DNA of 64,000 nt from an uncultured Muribaculaceae bacterium (GTDB taxonomy: Bacteria > Bacteroidota > Bacteroidia > Bacteroidales > Muribaculaceae). Under the pieces are notes generated by a model. The model was not told the origin of the DNA, did not search any database, and saw only the letters and a program-made list of their open reading frames with translations. This document shows, piece by piece, positions 18,356 through 27,567 of this stretch (positions are counted from its first letter, which is position 1; every line of letters starts with the position of its first letter). A program made the translations under genes and the position numbers. The stretch spans positions 62,001-126,000 of the forward strand of contig CAJTYH010000003.1 of assembly GCA_910583675.1 (NCBI GenBank). Direction: 5' to 3'.

Positions 18356-19936
18356 TTGGAATTCAACTCGCTCGCATACGCGCTGTTTCTCGCCATTGTG
18401 ACAGCGCTCTATTTCTCCCCGTTGATGACGAAGTCTGCGGGCAGACAAAATATGCTTGTGCTTGCAGTCAGCTATCTCTTTTACGGAGTGTGGGACTGGC
18501 GGTTTCTATCCCTGATAATACTGACTACTTTGACCACTTATGGCACCGGTCTGCTCATAGAGCGTCGCCGGAGTGCCGTATGGCCGATTGCCAATGTTGC
18601 ACTTAATCTTGCGGTATTGGCCATGTTCAAGTATTTTGACTTTTTCAGCGAGAATGTCAGGGGGTTGATGCGGATGTTCGGGTGGGAGATGGATTGGTTC
18701 ACACTTGATGTACTTCTTCCTGTAGGCATATCATTCTATACGTTTCAGGCAATAGGATATACCATGGACGTATGGCGTGGTGAAATCCGGGCTACGCGCA
18801 ATCCTATACTGTTTGCCACATTCATAACATATTTCCCGCAACTTGTCGCGGGGCCTATAGAGCGGGCATCAGCCTTGATGCCGCAGCTTGACCGCGTCAA
18901 CAGGTGGCAATGGCATGAAGGGGTTGCCGGGCTTAGGCTGATCCTCTGGGGACTGTTCAAGAAAGTCGCTGTGGCCGATCCCTGTGGATACCTCGTGGAT
19001 GGTTATTATGGGCAGTGTGCCTCCGAGTCTGACGGATTGAGATGCTACATGGCGGCAATTCTTTTTGCAGTGCAACTTTACTGTGACTTTTCAGGTTATT
19101 GCGATATAGCCGCAGGATCCGCAAGGATGCTCGGAGTAAGGCTCACACAGAATTTCAATCGCCCCTACATATCGCGTAATTTCGTTGAGTTCTGGCAGCG
19201 TTGGCACATGTCACTTACACGATGGTTTACTGATTACCTGTATATTCCACTCGGTGGATCGCGCAAAGGCATTCGGCGGCATTTCCTGAATGTTATGGTC
19301 GTTTTCCTCGTTTCCGGATTATGGCATGGTGCCGGTTGGGGATTCATTATCTGGGGAGGTGCCTGTGGCTTTTTCTACTGGTTTCAGAAACGTCTCGGGT
19401 ATGACAGTTATAGGGGCAAATCACAACCACGGTTACCCGATTTGCCTCGGATATTTGCTACCTTTTCCCTGTATGCGGTGCTGCTTGTTCCATTCCGGCT
19501 GAATGGCGATATTTACATGGCCTTGGAATTATGTTGGCGTTATATTGTGCCTATATCCATGATCGCCGTGCTCGTTTTCAAGGTTCTATTCACAATAGTG
19601 CGATTGATGGCGCATGCTGTGGCCTCATTCCAGATTGAGGTGGTGTCGCGTCGAACCTTCTTTTTCGGCGGCGCATGTACGGCATTCCTGATTCTTGCGT
19701 GGTTTTATCCCAGAGTGGCATGGTATCATCTTTATCTGGCGCTTGCATTGGTTGCGTATGGCTTTGAGTGGGTCACTCGTGGGGTGATAGGGTGGAGTAG
19801 CCCGTTTCCACTTCCATCCCGCCGCATGCCGCGCATGTGTCTGTATATGTGTCTTTATCTATTCATATTAACCTACGGATTGCTCCGTCTGCCTCCGGTG
19901 AGCGATGATACGACGTTCCTCTACTTCCAGTTCTGA
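18356..19936 (+). CDS. MBOAT-family O-acyltransferase (AlgI/DltB-like)
   Basis: This 526-residue polytopic membrane protein belongs to the AlgI/PatA group that passes acyl (often acetyl) groups across the membrane to extracytoplasmic glycans. Seen: the typical beginning MEFNSLAYALFL, the LPVGISFYTFQAIGYTMD segment, the RNFVEFWQRWHMSLTRWFTDYLYIPLGG core split over two helices, and the catalytic His in SGLWHGAGW (about residue 324). The start is TTG; the next in-frame ATG (18425) would remove the conserved first helix. The downstream SGNH-like gene overlaps it by 32 bases, the usual pairing of a membrane translocase with an extracytoplasmic transferase. The acceptor is unknown. Confidence 0.92.
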   Translation: MEFNSLAYALFLAIVTALYFSPLMTKSAGRQNMLVLAVSYLFYGVWDWRFLSLIILTTLTTYGTGLLIERRRSAVWPIANVALNLAVLAMFKYFDFFSENVRGLMRMFGWEMDWFTLDVLLPVGISFYTFQAIGYTMDVWRGEIRATRNPILFATFITYFPQLVAGPIERASALMPQLDRVNRWQWHEGVAGLRLILWGLFKKVAVADPCGYLVDGYYGQCASESDGLRCYMAAILFAVQLYCDFSGYCDIAAGSARMLGVRLTQNFNRPYISRNFVEFWQRWHMSLTRWFTDYLYIPLGGSRKGIRRHFLNVMVVFLVSGLWHGAGWGFIIWGGACGFFYWFQKRLGYDSYRGKSQPRLPDLPRIFATFSLYAVLLVPFRLNGDIYMALELCWRYIVPISMIAVLVFKVLFTIVRLMAHAVASFQIEVVSRRTFFFGGACTAFLILAWFYPRVAWYHLYLALALVAYGFEWVTRGVIGWSSPFPLPSRRMPRMCLYMCLYLFILTYGLLRLPPVSDDTTFLYFQF

Positions 19937-20957
19937 GTCTGCCGATAGGACGCTCAGGCGTTTCCTGTTGTGTGCGGGAGCGATGGCTGCCGCGCCTCTG
20001 ATATTGTTTCTGGCAGCCTATATGGCTATGGATCCGTTCAAGGTGCTGCGATGGCATGAGGCTCCGTTTGAGGATAGACTGGGGCTGAATAAGGGGATGC
20101 TGTCGGTTCAGGCATATGAACGGGGAGGTGGCGCTTCCGGTTATGATTCGTTTATAATGGGTTCTTCGGTTTCCTGTGCCTATTCTGTGGAGGAATGGAA
20201 GAGCTTTCTTCCCGATGGGGCGAGGCCGCTACATATGGACAGTTCAAGTCAGACCGTTTCTACCTTGCGAAAGTTTCTTGAATATCTTGAAAGGGATGGC
20301 GCTTCGTTGCGCAATGTATTGGTCGTGTTCGCTCCGGAGGTCTTCGGAATGGAGTATGACGGGGATAATCTTTCCCAACTTGTGCCGCCGGTAGTGGAAA
20401 ACGGAGGGCTTTCATATGACATTTCGTTTCATTGCGCTTATTTCATGGGATTTGCAAACTATCGCTACTTGTCACCATTTCTTGAATACAAGTTCATGGG
20501 AAGCCGTGAGGAGACCACGGAGGTGCCGGTCTTCAGTCCTCAACCGATAGTCTATGATGCAAGTTTTAACGAGGAAAGCATGCCGGATTGGGACAGTATC
20601 CTTGATTCGGATCCGGCATTGCTGCATGGCGATGGGATGACGATATTGCCGCCTGATGCATCGTACAGGGTCATTGATCCACAGATAGATGCGGTAGAAC
20701 GGGCTGATCTTGAGGCGATAGCCGAAATTTTGTCGCGCAACGGCGCTGATTATCGTGTGCTTCTGGCACCGACCCCTAAACTGCACCTACTTTCAAGCGC
20801 GGATGAACGTGTGCTTTTTGAGACCTTTGGAGAACGTTTCGTAAATCTCGCACGTGATTTTCGTGCGGAACAGTCCGATCCATCCAATTTTTACGATACC
20901 ATACATTACCGTCCGCGGCTTGCAAGCCGGTATATGCGTGCAGCTTATGACCGTTGA
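19905..20957 (+). CDS. SGNH/DltD-AlgJ-like extracytoplasmic transferase, partner of MBOAT
   Basis: The 350-residue protein has a basic start, one membrane helix (about residues 19-44) and a large outside domain. The block FIMGSSVSCAY carries a GxSxS serine of the SGNH-hydrolase type, and the C-terminal DTIHYRP supplies the Asp-x-x-His pair, as in DltD and AlgX/AlgJ. Together with the overlapping MBOAT gene it is inferred to accept an acyl group and move it to a cell-envelope polymer. Homology is judged from motif order only, so the function is tentative. The start at 19905 overlaps the upstream gene; ATG 19983 is a less likely alternative because it would trim the basic segment ahead of the helix. 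Confidence 0.72.
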   Translation: MIRRSSTSSSESADRTLRRFLLCAGAMAAAPLILFLAAYMAMDPFKVLRWHEAPFEDRLGLNKGMLSVQAYERGGGASGYDSFIMGSSVSCAYSVEEWKSFLPDGARPLHMDSSSQTVSTLRKFLEYLERDGASLRNVLVVFAPEVFGMEYDGDNLSQLVPPVVENGGLSYDISFHCAYFMGFANYRYLSPFLEYKFMGSREETTEVPVFSPQPIVYDASFNEESMPDWDSILDSDPALLHGDGMTILPPDASYRVIDPQIDAVERADLEAIAEILSRNGADYRVLLAPTPKLHLLSSADERVLFETFGERFVNLARDFRAEQSDPSNFYDTIHYRPRLASRYMRAAYDR

Positions 20958-20970
20958 GGTCGGCGACTGC

Positions 20971-21681
20971 TTATTTGCCGAGCCGCGAGAAGAATTCCTC
21001 GCAACGTGATTCCGCAATCGGAATATATGTCTTGCCGAAGACGATGCGTTTGCGCTCCACGATCTCTATGTTCTTGAGGTTGACGATGTACGACCGATGC
21101 ACGCGCATGAACTTGTCGGCGGGGAGCAGTTCTTCCAGCTCGCTTAAGCTCATGAACGAACTCAGCGGTTCCCCTTCTGTGCGATAGAATATCACGCGGT
21201 CTTTCCGTACTTCCACATACAGGATGGTATCGGTTTTCAGTTGTATGATTCGATGATCCGCCTTTATGGTAAATAGTTCGGGAGAGCTTTTGGATGCGTT
21301 CTCGAACCTGTCACGCATGGCGCACCATTCCACGGCTTTCCCTACGGCTTTCATGAATTCCGGGTAGCTTACCGGCTTAAGGAGGTAATCAAGCGCATTT
21401 ACCTTGAATCCCTGGATAGCGTACCTTTCATATGCGGTGATGTATACTATCCTGGTGCGTGGCGGGATTACCTCTGCAAAATCGATGCCGTTGATCATGG
21501 GCATCTCTATGTCAAGAAACACAACGTCCGCATCTCCTGCCACAACGCTTTTCACTGCTTCCGCCGCCGATTCATAACATCCGTTCAGCGTCAGGCCGGG
21601 AGTTTTTTCGACATAGCTTTTTATCAGCTCTCGTGCCAGAGGCTCATCGTCTATGACTATGCATTTCAGTCCTTGGTTCAT
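20971..21681 (-). CDS. LytTR-family response regulator
   Basis: The 236-residue protein has a receiver domain with acidic pocket DDE (11-13), phosphoacceptor Asp57 (VFLDIEMP), conserved Thr (YITAY) and Lys (LLKP), followed by a LytTR DNA-binding domain (about 130-236, FMRVHRSYIVNLKNIE). The frame continues upstream to 21750, but MNQGLK at 21681 begins a normal receiver, and a promoter-like CAAAGTTA (minus-strand -7 box) lies at 21721-21728, inside the longer version. It follows the sensor kinase by 72 bases and should regulate the efflux operon or a related envelope response. Confidence 0.93.
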   Translation of the reverse strand: MNQGLKCIVIDDEPLARELIKSYVEKTPGLTLNGCYESAAEAVKSVVAGDADVVFLDIEMPMINGIDFAEVIPPRTRIVYITAYERYAIQGFKVNALDYLLKPVSYPEFMKAVGKAVEWCAMRDRFENASKSSPELFTIKADHRIIQLKTDTILYVEVRKDRVIFYRTEGEPLSSFMSLSELEELLPADKFMRVHRSYIVNLKNIEIVERKRIVFGKTYIPIAESRCEEFFSRLGK

Positions 21682-21720
21682 TGTCGTGGGTGGTGTTGAT
21701 TCTGTTTGCCGACTTATTTG

Positions 21721-21728
21721 CAAAGTTA
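21721..21728 (-). promoter_or_regulatory. -7 promoter box in front of the LytTR regulator
   Basis: CAAAGTTA on the plus strand is TAACTTTG on the coding strand, a fit to TAnnTTTG. It would let the regulator be made independently of the upstream efflux operon. Confidence 0.45.
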
Positions 21729-21753
21729 ATCCACTCGGATGAATGGGCATTGA

Positions 21754-22860
21754 TCATTGCGTATTATTTTTCAATGCATTCAATGATACCGCTATTCTGG
21801 CGGTGTATATCCCGCCGTTGCTGTCAAGCGTAAGGATATGTTTCCCGGGATATAGTATGCCGAGCTGTCGTTTCACGTTTTGCAATCCGATGCCGGTTCC
21901 ATCTGTCTGACTGTCCCTGGAGGTGGAAGTGCCTTTGTCGTTGAAGGTGTTTTTTACCTCGCATATGAGATAACCGTCCTTTTCGGTTATGCGGATGCTT
22001 ATGAACTGGCATTCTCCGTTGGATGCGAAATGCTTGAACCCGTTTTCGACGATTGTCAGGAAGAGCAGTGGAGCGATGTAGGTGTCGTTGTCGGGATTTG
22101 GGATGGTCTCGAAATGCATATCCACGGAGGAGCTAAGCCTCAGACGCATCAGTTCCACATAATCCTTGATCAGTTGCAGCTCCTTTGATACGGGGACATA
22201 TGCCGAGGCAGAATCGTAGATCATGTACCTTAGCATGCTGCTGAGGTCGTGCAGAGCCTGTTGTGCCCTTTCCGGAGCGATACCGATCAGGGCATAGATG
22301 TTGTTGAGCGTATTGAACAGGAAATGAGGATTCAGCTGAGCTTTCAGGCTCTTAAGCTCTATATGCCTTTTCTCGGCATTGAGTTCCAGTTGCCTCCGGC
22401 GCATGCTTTCATGTTCTTTTGAGATGCGCAGCGCATATGCAAGGGCTGCTGACAGCACCATCATGATCCCGTCGCGGATAAGAAACCTGACATATCCGAT
22501 AAGATATTGCCCGAGGGACAACTCCGCTCTCATTGACTTCTGCGGGTGCGGTAGCCCTCCATGAGCCTCAAACCATATGGGAATCAGGCTGCAAATGGAG
22601 ATTATGAGAATGAAATTGGCCAGGAAGTACAGCGGCTTGCGGTCGGTGTGGATGAGCGTTGCGGGAATCAGCCAGAAGTAGTTTATGCAGAATACCGCCG
22701 TGTAGAACGTAGCCATCACCACATGCATGACGATCCATTCCGTCGGTTCCCCTTCACGGCTGAATATGGCCAGCACGGAGGGGAAATAGAATAGCAGGAA
22801 GGATAGAAGTGCCACTGTGGTCGTTCCTGCGAATCGGCTATGGTGTATACGGTCATTCAT
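21754..22860 (-). CDS. LytS/YehU-type sensor histidine kinase
   Basis: The 368-residue membrane kinase has about four N-terminal transmembrane helices (residues about 13-33, 43-66, 78-97, 117-145), a short coiled segment, and the His_kinase domain with phosphoacceptor His179 in LNPHFLFNTLNNIYAL. An ATP-binding domain follows (IVENGFKH, GTGIGLQNVKRQL). No separate periplasmic sensor domain is visible, so the stimulus is probably sensed in the membrane. Its start overlaps the permease stop by 8 bases, so it is translated from the efflux operon mRNA, with the cognate LytTR regulator immediately after it. Confidence 0.94.
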   Translation of the reverse strand: MNDRIHHSRFAGTTTVALLSFLLFYFPSVLAIFSREGEPTEWIVMHVVMATFYTAVFCINYFWLIPATLIHTDRKPLYFLANFILIISICSLIPIWFEAHGGLPHPQKSMRAELSLGQYLIGYVRFLIRDGIMMVLSAALAYALRISKEHESMRRRQLELNAEKRHIELKSLKAQLNPHFLFNTLNNIYALIGIAPERAQQALHDLSSMLRYMIYDSASAYVPVSKELQLIKDYVELMRLRLSSSVDMHFETIPNPDNDTYIAPLLFLTIVENGFKHFASNGECQFISIRITEKDGYLICEVKNTFNDKGTSTSRDSQTDGTGIGLQNVKRQLGILYPGKHILTLDSNGGIYTARIAVSLNALKNNTQ

Positions 22861-24073
22861 ATCTGATAGCTTCTATGGGATCAAGGTTGGATGCCTTTGC
22901 CGCCGGATAGAAACCGAAGATGATGCCTATGGCGGTGCATACCACAAAGGACAATATCACAGAACCGGCATCTATCTGTACAGGCCAGTGTGCGAAGAAT
23001 GAGATCATCCACGTGGCTATTGCTCCGGTAAGTATGCCGAGTATGCCACCTGTGACGGAGATTATGACGGCTTCGATGAGGAACTGCATCATTATGTCGC
23101 GTCCGGTGGCACCGATGCTCATTCGAAGTCCTATCTCGCGTGTGCGTTCGGTAACACTGACGATCATTATGTTCATGATGCCGATGCCTCCTACAAGGAG
23201 CGAAATTCCGGCTACAGCTGCCAACAGCACGGTCATCATGGAGGAGGTAGAGGAGATCATTTCAGCCAGTTCCTGCATGGATCTTATGGTGAAGTTGTTC
23301 TCGTCTGTATCTTTCAGCCTGTGCTGGGTGCGTAGTATATCGGTAATTTCGTCTATGGTCGCGTCGGTGTTGTTCTCGTCTATGGCTGATGCCTGTATGC
23401 CCTGTAGGTAATCAGTGGCCAACACGCGTTTCATTACGGTAGTGTAAGGCACAAGTGCAAGATCGTCCTGATCCTGTCCCATGGTGTTGTATCCCTTCTC
23501 TTCAAGCACACCTACTATGGTCATAGGTATCTTGCCGAAACGCACTACCTTGCCGAGAGGGTCGGAGCAGTCGGGAAACAGGTTGTCTACGAGCGTTTTT
23601 CCAAGCACGCATACCTTTGCGGCATTTTTCACGTCTTCCTCGGTAAACATCTCTCCTTTGCCGATCTTGCGTTGCCTTATGTCAAGATACTGGGTGTTCA
23701 CGCCCTGTGCCTGAGAAGGATAGTTGTTGTTGCCGTAGATCCATTGTCCCTGTCCGTTGACTGTGGGAGTGATGTATGATATTCCTGTCGCCTGGGTCAG
23801 CAATGCATCATAGTCTGATGGTTTCAGGGTTTGCATGTCATCGCTGCTCTGACGCACGCCTCCGCGGTTCTCCGCTCCCGGGAAAATCATGATCATATTG
23901 CTTCCCATTTCGGAGATCTGTGCCTTTATCGAATTCTTCGAGCCTTGTCCGATGGCGAGCATGGCTATTACGGCACCCACACCGATGATTACTCCCAACA
24001 TCGTCAGGAAGCATCGCATCTTGTTGTTGTTTAGCGCCTTCAACGCTATCTTCAGTAGGTTTTTGATATTCAT
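22853..24073 (-). CDS. MacB-like ABC transporter permease (FtsX family)
   Basis: The 406-residue permease has the MacB architecture: a first helix near residues 20-42 (MLGVIIGVGAVIAMLAIG), a periplasmic MacB_PCD domain (about 45-275), and three C-terminal helices forming the FtsX domain (AGISLLVGGIGIMNIMIVSV, ERTREIGLRMSIGA). It should work with the separate ATPase upstream, unlike E. coli MacB where both are fused. Together with the fusion lipoprotein and TolC homologue it forms a tripartite export pump driven from the periplasmic side. It overlaps the kinase gene by 8 bases and follows the ATPase gene by 14. Substrate is unknown. Confidence 0.95.
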   Translation of the reverse strand: MNIKNLLKIALKALNNNKMRCFLTMLGVIIGVGAVIAMLAIGQGSKNSIKAQISEMGSNMIMIFPGAENRGGVRQSSDDMQTLKPSDYDALLTQATGISYITPTVNGQGQWIYGNNNYPSQAQGVNTQYLDIRQRKIGKGEMFTEEDVKNAAKVCVLGKTLVDNLFPDCSDPLGKVVRFGKIPMTIVGVLEEKGYNTMGQDQDDLALVPYTTVMKRVLATDYLQGIQASAIDENNTDATIDEITDILRTQHRLKDTDENNFTIRSMQELAEMISSTSSMMTVLLAAVAGISLLVGGIGIMNIMIVSVTERTREIGLRMSIGATGRDIMMQFLIEAVIISVTGGILGILTGAIATWMISFFAHWPVQIDAGSVILSFVVCTAIGIIFGFYPAAKASNLDPIEAIRYE

Positions 24074-24087
24074 GTCTTTATCGGGTG

Positions 24088-24831
24088 TCAGTCGTTGTCT
24101 ACCGGTAGGTTTTTGTATACTTCCTCTGCCGAGTGTATGTCGCGGTTGTATTCGTCGCTTACAATATGGCCGTCGCGCAAAGTGATGTTTCTGGAGGAAT
24201 ACAATGCGATCTCGGGGTTATGGGTTACAAAGATAATTGTTTTTCCCTCCTTGTGCAGTTTCTGGAAGAGGGTCAGGATGGAAAATGATGTACGGGTGTC
24301 AAGGTTGCCTGTCGCCTCGTCGGCAAGTATTATTACAGGGTCGTTGACGAGGGCGCGGGCTATGGCCACACGTTGCTGCTGTCCGCCCGACATCTGATTG
24401 CTTTTGTGGTAGATACGGTCTTCCAGCCCTACCTCCTTTAGGCATTGTTCCGCTTTTTTTGCTCTTTCTCCGGCGCTTACATTGGAATTGTACAGTAGTG
24501 GCAGTTCCACATTCTCTATGGCCGTTGTCTTTGGCAGAAGGTTGTAGTTCTGGAATATGAACCCGATTTTTCGGTTGCGGATGCGTGCGCGTTCGTTCTT
24601 GCCCATGCCGCGCACGGGTATGCCGTCAAGCAGATATTCTCCGGAGGTAGGGGTGTCAAGGCATCCCAGGGTGTTGAGCAATGTGGATTTTCCGGAACCG
24701 GAAGTGCCCATTATGGTGACGAATTCCCCTTCATATATGGTGAAAGAGATGCCGCGCAGGGCTTTCACCGTCTCCTCCCCGACCTTGAAATATCGTTTGA
24801 GGTTCTCTATCCTTATGATCTCTTTTGGCAT
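24088..24831 (-). CDS. ABC transporter ATPase (MacB/LolD type)
   Basis: The 247-residue ATPase shows Walker A (GTSGSGKST, about 43-51), Q-loop (FQNYNLLP), signature (MSGGQQQRVAIARAL), Walker B (IILADEATGNLD) and H-loop His (FVTHNPE). The sequence is of the LolCDE/MacB class rather than an importer ATPase. It lies between the membrane-fusion protein (33 bases upstream) and the permease (14 bases downstream) in the minus-strand efflux operon. It should power the conformational cycle of the MacB-like permease. Confidence 0.96.
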   Translation of the reverse strand: MPKEIIRIENLKRYFKVGEETVKALRGISFTIYEGEFVTIMGTSGSGKSTLLNTLGCLDTPTSGEYLLDGIPVRGMGKNERARIRNRKIGFIFQNYNLLPKTTAIENVELPLLYNSNVSAGERAKKAEQCLKEVGLEDRIYHKSNQMSGGQQQRVAIARALVNDPVIILADEATGNLDTRTSFSILTLFQKLHKEGKTIIFVTHNPEIALYSSRNITLRDGHIVSDEYNRDIHSAEEVYKNLPVDND

Positions 24832-24864
24832 GTCTGTAAGATTAGTTGGCCGGCTTAAGTCGGT

Positions 24865-26022
24865 TTATTTCTTTTTGCTGCCCGGCGGTTTGGGCATGAA
24901 CGGATTTTCCTCGCGGTTTTCCATCTGTGGGTTGGCCATGACGGTATTGTATTGCAATGCGACTTTGTCGCCTGCCTTTAGTCCATCTGTTACTTGCTGA
25001 TATACACCGTTGGATGCTCCGAGGCCGACGGGTGTCTCAAACAGTTTGCCATCACGCAACACCCATACCGATGCCTTTGCCGGAGTGTCTGATGATATGG
25101 CCTCCGGGAGCTGGTCGTCTCCGTTTCCTTCACGTGGATGGAATTTAAGAGCCTTTAGCGGTACGGCGGTGACATTTTCCAGTTCAAGGGTGTATATGGT
25201 GAGATTGGCGGTGAGCCCCGGGATCAGCTTGTGATCCGGATTGGGAGCTTCCACTATTACTTCGTATGTCACTACGTTGGAGGTTGTCGTTGGGTTCAGG
25301 CGCACCTGGGTGACGGTGCCGGAGAATACGTCATCGGAATAGGCATCTACGGTAAAAGTGACGCGTTGTCCCACTTTTACCTGGCCTATGTCGGCCTCAT
25401 CCACGTTTCCGACTACCTGCATGTTGTCCAAGTCGGCTATCACATACAGGTTCGCAACGTTCATGCTTGATACCACGGTCTGGCCTACCTCTACCTCGCG
25501 TGATATTATGATGCCGTCTATCGGCGAGTAGATCTCTGCATAGTTCAGGTTCTTGGCAGCCCTTACGCGGTCGGCCTGGCTTTTTTCGTAGCTCAGACGT
25601 GCCACGTCGTAGTCTCGTTGCGAAGTCTGAAACTCATAGTCCGATATGAGCTGTTCGGCGTGCAGCGTCTTGTCGCGCTCGTAGTTGGCCTTGGCATAGT
25701 CGAAACTTGCCTTGGCGGAGGCCATGTTGGCATCGGCGCTTTTCAGTTCGCTGTCAAGCAGTGTCTTTTCAAGTTCGGCGAGTAGCTGTCCTTTGGTTAC
25801 CTGGTCGTTGTAGTCGGCATATAGCTTGTCGATTATGCCGGTGACCTGTGTGCCCACATCCACTTGAGTGACGGATTCCATGGTGCCGGTGGCTGTCACT
25901 ACCTCGGAAATGTCCGTTGGCTCTACAGTGTATGTCTCCAGTTCTGTCTTCGGCTTTTCCGAACATGAAAGGGCGGAAAGCGCCAGTGCGGCGAATGGCA
26001 ATAATTTGCTGTATATTTTCAT
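24865..26022 (-). CDS. Membrane-fusion (HlyD/MacA-like) lipoprotein
   Basis: This 385-residue periplasmic adaptor links the ABC permease to the TolC-like channel. A lipobox (LSALSC, Cys20) indicates lipid anchoring. Next come a biotinyl-lipoyl-like half (VDVGTQVTGIIDKLYADYNDQV), a long alpha-hairpin (about 85-155), the second lipoyl half (YSPIDGIIISREVEVGQTV) and beta-barrel domains. The C-terminus is basic (PGSKKK). It is 12 bases downstream of the TolC gene, supporting one operon for the whole pump. Confidence 0.95.
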   Translation of the reverse strand: MKIYSKLLPFAALALSALSCSEKPKTELETYTVEPTDISEVVTATGTMESVTQVDVGTQVTGIIDKLYADYNDQVTKGQLLAELEKTLLDSELKSADANMASAKASFDYAKANYERDKTLHAEQLISDYEFQTSQRDYDVARLSYEKSQADRVRAAKNLNYAEIYSPIDGIIISREVEVGQTVVSSMNVANLYVIADLDNMQVVGNVDEADIGQVKVGQRVTFTVDAYSDDVFSGTVTQVRLNPTTTSNVVTYEVIVEAPNPDHKLIPGLTANLTIYTLELENVTAVPLKALKFHPREGNGDDQLPEAISSDTPAKASVWVLRDGKLFETPVGLGASNGVYQQVTDGLKAGDKVALQYNTVMANPQMENREENPFMPKPPGSKKK

Positions 26023-26033
26023 GCTTTCGTTTT

Positions 26034-27413
26034 TTAGGGGATGGATACTTGTGTCGTTGCGTAGAAATTGATGGTCTTGTTGGCCAATACCGCCATGAAT
26101 TTGTTTTGCAGCAGTTCAAGCCGGGCATTAAGCAGGTTGTTGTGTGCGGTAAGCAGTTCCAAGGGATTGACTAATCCGAGGTCGAATTGGCGATCCACAA
26201 GTTCGGCAGTCATCTCCACCGCTTCCAGTTGTTTTAGTCCTGAGGTGTATTTCGCTTGCGAATTCGTGGCATCTATATAGAGACTTTCGATGGTTTGCGA
26301 CAAGTCGTCCATCAATTGGGTGCGGTTAAGGTCATACTCCATTGAGGCGAGGTTGGCTTTGGCCACGGCTCTGCGTGTGGCGTTCCCGTCATAGATGGGG
26401 ATTGACAGGGTGACACCCACATTTTCGTTGAAGCTGCCTTTCATCTGCGATCCCCAAGCCAGACCGTTGCCTGAGACATATCCTGTGCCGACTGATCCCT
26501 GCAGGGAGATGGTGGGCATGTAGCCGGCTTTTGCGATTTTTATGTCGTTGGAATATATCTCCTTGTTCAGTTCGTTGCTTTTAAACTCGGGAAGCCATGA
26601 GGCGGCAAAGGTGTAGACCTGATCCATCGGCGGGAGGGGAGAGGTGACATCGTTGTCGGAGAATGCGATATCCGCGATTTGGAAATCATAGTCAAGACCC
26701 AAGGTAAGTATTTTCTTGAGGCTCATCTTTGCCGTGGCGTAATTGCTTTCCGCCTGTACGAGGTTGTAGCGGTCTTGTGCGGACTGGCTTTCGATCTGGG
26801 CGAAATCAACCTTCGATGTGCGCCCTGATTCCATGAGGCGGCGTGCGCGTTCGGTTTGTGATTCGCTGACTTCAAGGGTCTTGGCCGCTATTTCAACGGC
26901 TTCTTTGGCATACATGATGTTCAGGTATGCTTGAAGGATGTTCAGTTTCAGATCCTTGACAAGGTCGTCGCCGTCAAGTTGCGTGCGTTGGCGCAATATC
27001 TTTGCAGATTCCAGTTTGTATTTGCGGATATTTCCTTCCCATACCGTCCATGAGGCATTTATGCCGTAGGAGCTGCCATAGGTGTTGGAACGTTCATTCT
27101 CGGGAGAAGGATAGTTTGTGAAGCTGTGGTTGGTCGAGAATCCGACAGACGGGAGCCATGCGTCCTTTGCTGTACCGATCTCTTCGTCGGCCTGAAGGAT
27201 GGAAAGCAACGTCTTCCGCACGTCGGTATTGTTCTCCACTGCCCAGTTCACGCAATCATCAAAAGTCCAGAGTGTAGGCATCTGTATGGAAGGTGGGGCG
27301 ATGACCTCGTTTTTTGAGACCTCGGCAAAACGGTCTGTTGTTTCCGCGACAGACGTAAATTCCAAGGAAAGGATCACTATGGGGATGGTGATTTTTCTCA
27401 TTCTCATTGTCAT
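26034..27413 (-). CDS. TolC-family outer-membrane efflux protein
   Basis: This 459-residue outer-membrane factor is the first gene of the efflux operon. After a short hydrophobic leader (about residues 8-24) come two TolC repeats with long amphipathic helices, visible as LDGDDLVKDLKLNILQAYL and the matching NLASMEYDLNRTQLMDDLSQ region. The start may be ATG 27413 or the Met four residues later (MRKIT); the leader is somewhat atypical and no lipobox is present. A minus-strand promoter with both -7 and -33 elements lies about 25-55 bases upstream. Confidence 0.93.
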   Translation of the reverse strand: MTMRMRKITIPIVILSLEFTSVAETTDRFAEVSKNEVIAPPSIQMPTLWTFDDCVNWAVENNTDVRKTLLSILQADEEIGTAKDAWLPSVGFSTNHSFTNYPSPENERSNTYGSSYGINASWTVWEGNIRKYKLESAKILRQRTQLDGDDLVKDLKLNILQAYLNIMYAKEAVEIAAKTLEVSESQTERARRLMESGRTSKVDFAQIESQSAQDRYNLVQAESNYATAKMSLKKILTLGLDYDFQIADIAFSDNDVTSPLPPMDQVYTFAASWLPEFKSNELNKEIYSNDIKIAKAGYMPTISLQGSVGTGYVSGNGLAWGSQMKGSFNENVGVTLSIPIYDGNATRRAVAKANLASMEYDLNRTQLMDDLSQTIESLYIDATNSQAKYTSGLKQLEAVEMTAELVDRQFDLGLVNPLELLTAHNNLLNARLELLQNKFMAVLANKTINFYATTQVSIP

Positions 27414-27437
27414 TGTTCTGCTATTATTTTACGGATG

Positions 27438-27468
27438 CAAAATTATGGCAGAACTGAAGCAATGGCAA
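27438..27468 (-). promoter_or_regulatory. Promoter of the tolC-MFP-ABC-LytTR operon
   Basis: CAAAATTA (27438-27445) is a -7 box on the minus strand (TAATTTTG). Twenty bases further a CAA (27466-27468) could be the -33 element (TTG). The distance to the start codon gives a leader of roughly 20 bases. Confidence 0.5.
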
Positions 27469-27567
27469 CTAAAATCGGCATATAGCCGTGACAGGGGGAT
27501 GGAAAGTGTTTTTTGCCGTATGAAACGGCGGATGAATCCGGCAATTGTTAATGAATGTTTCCATCGG

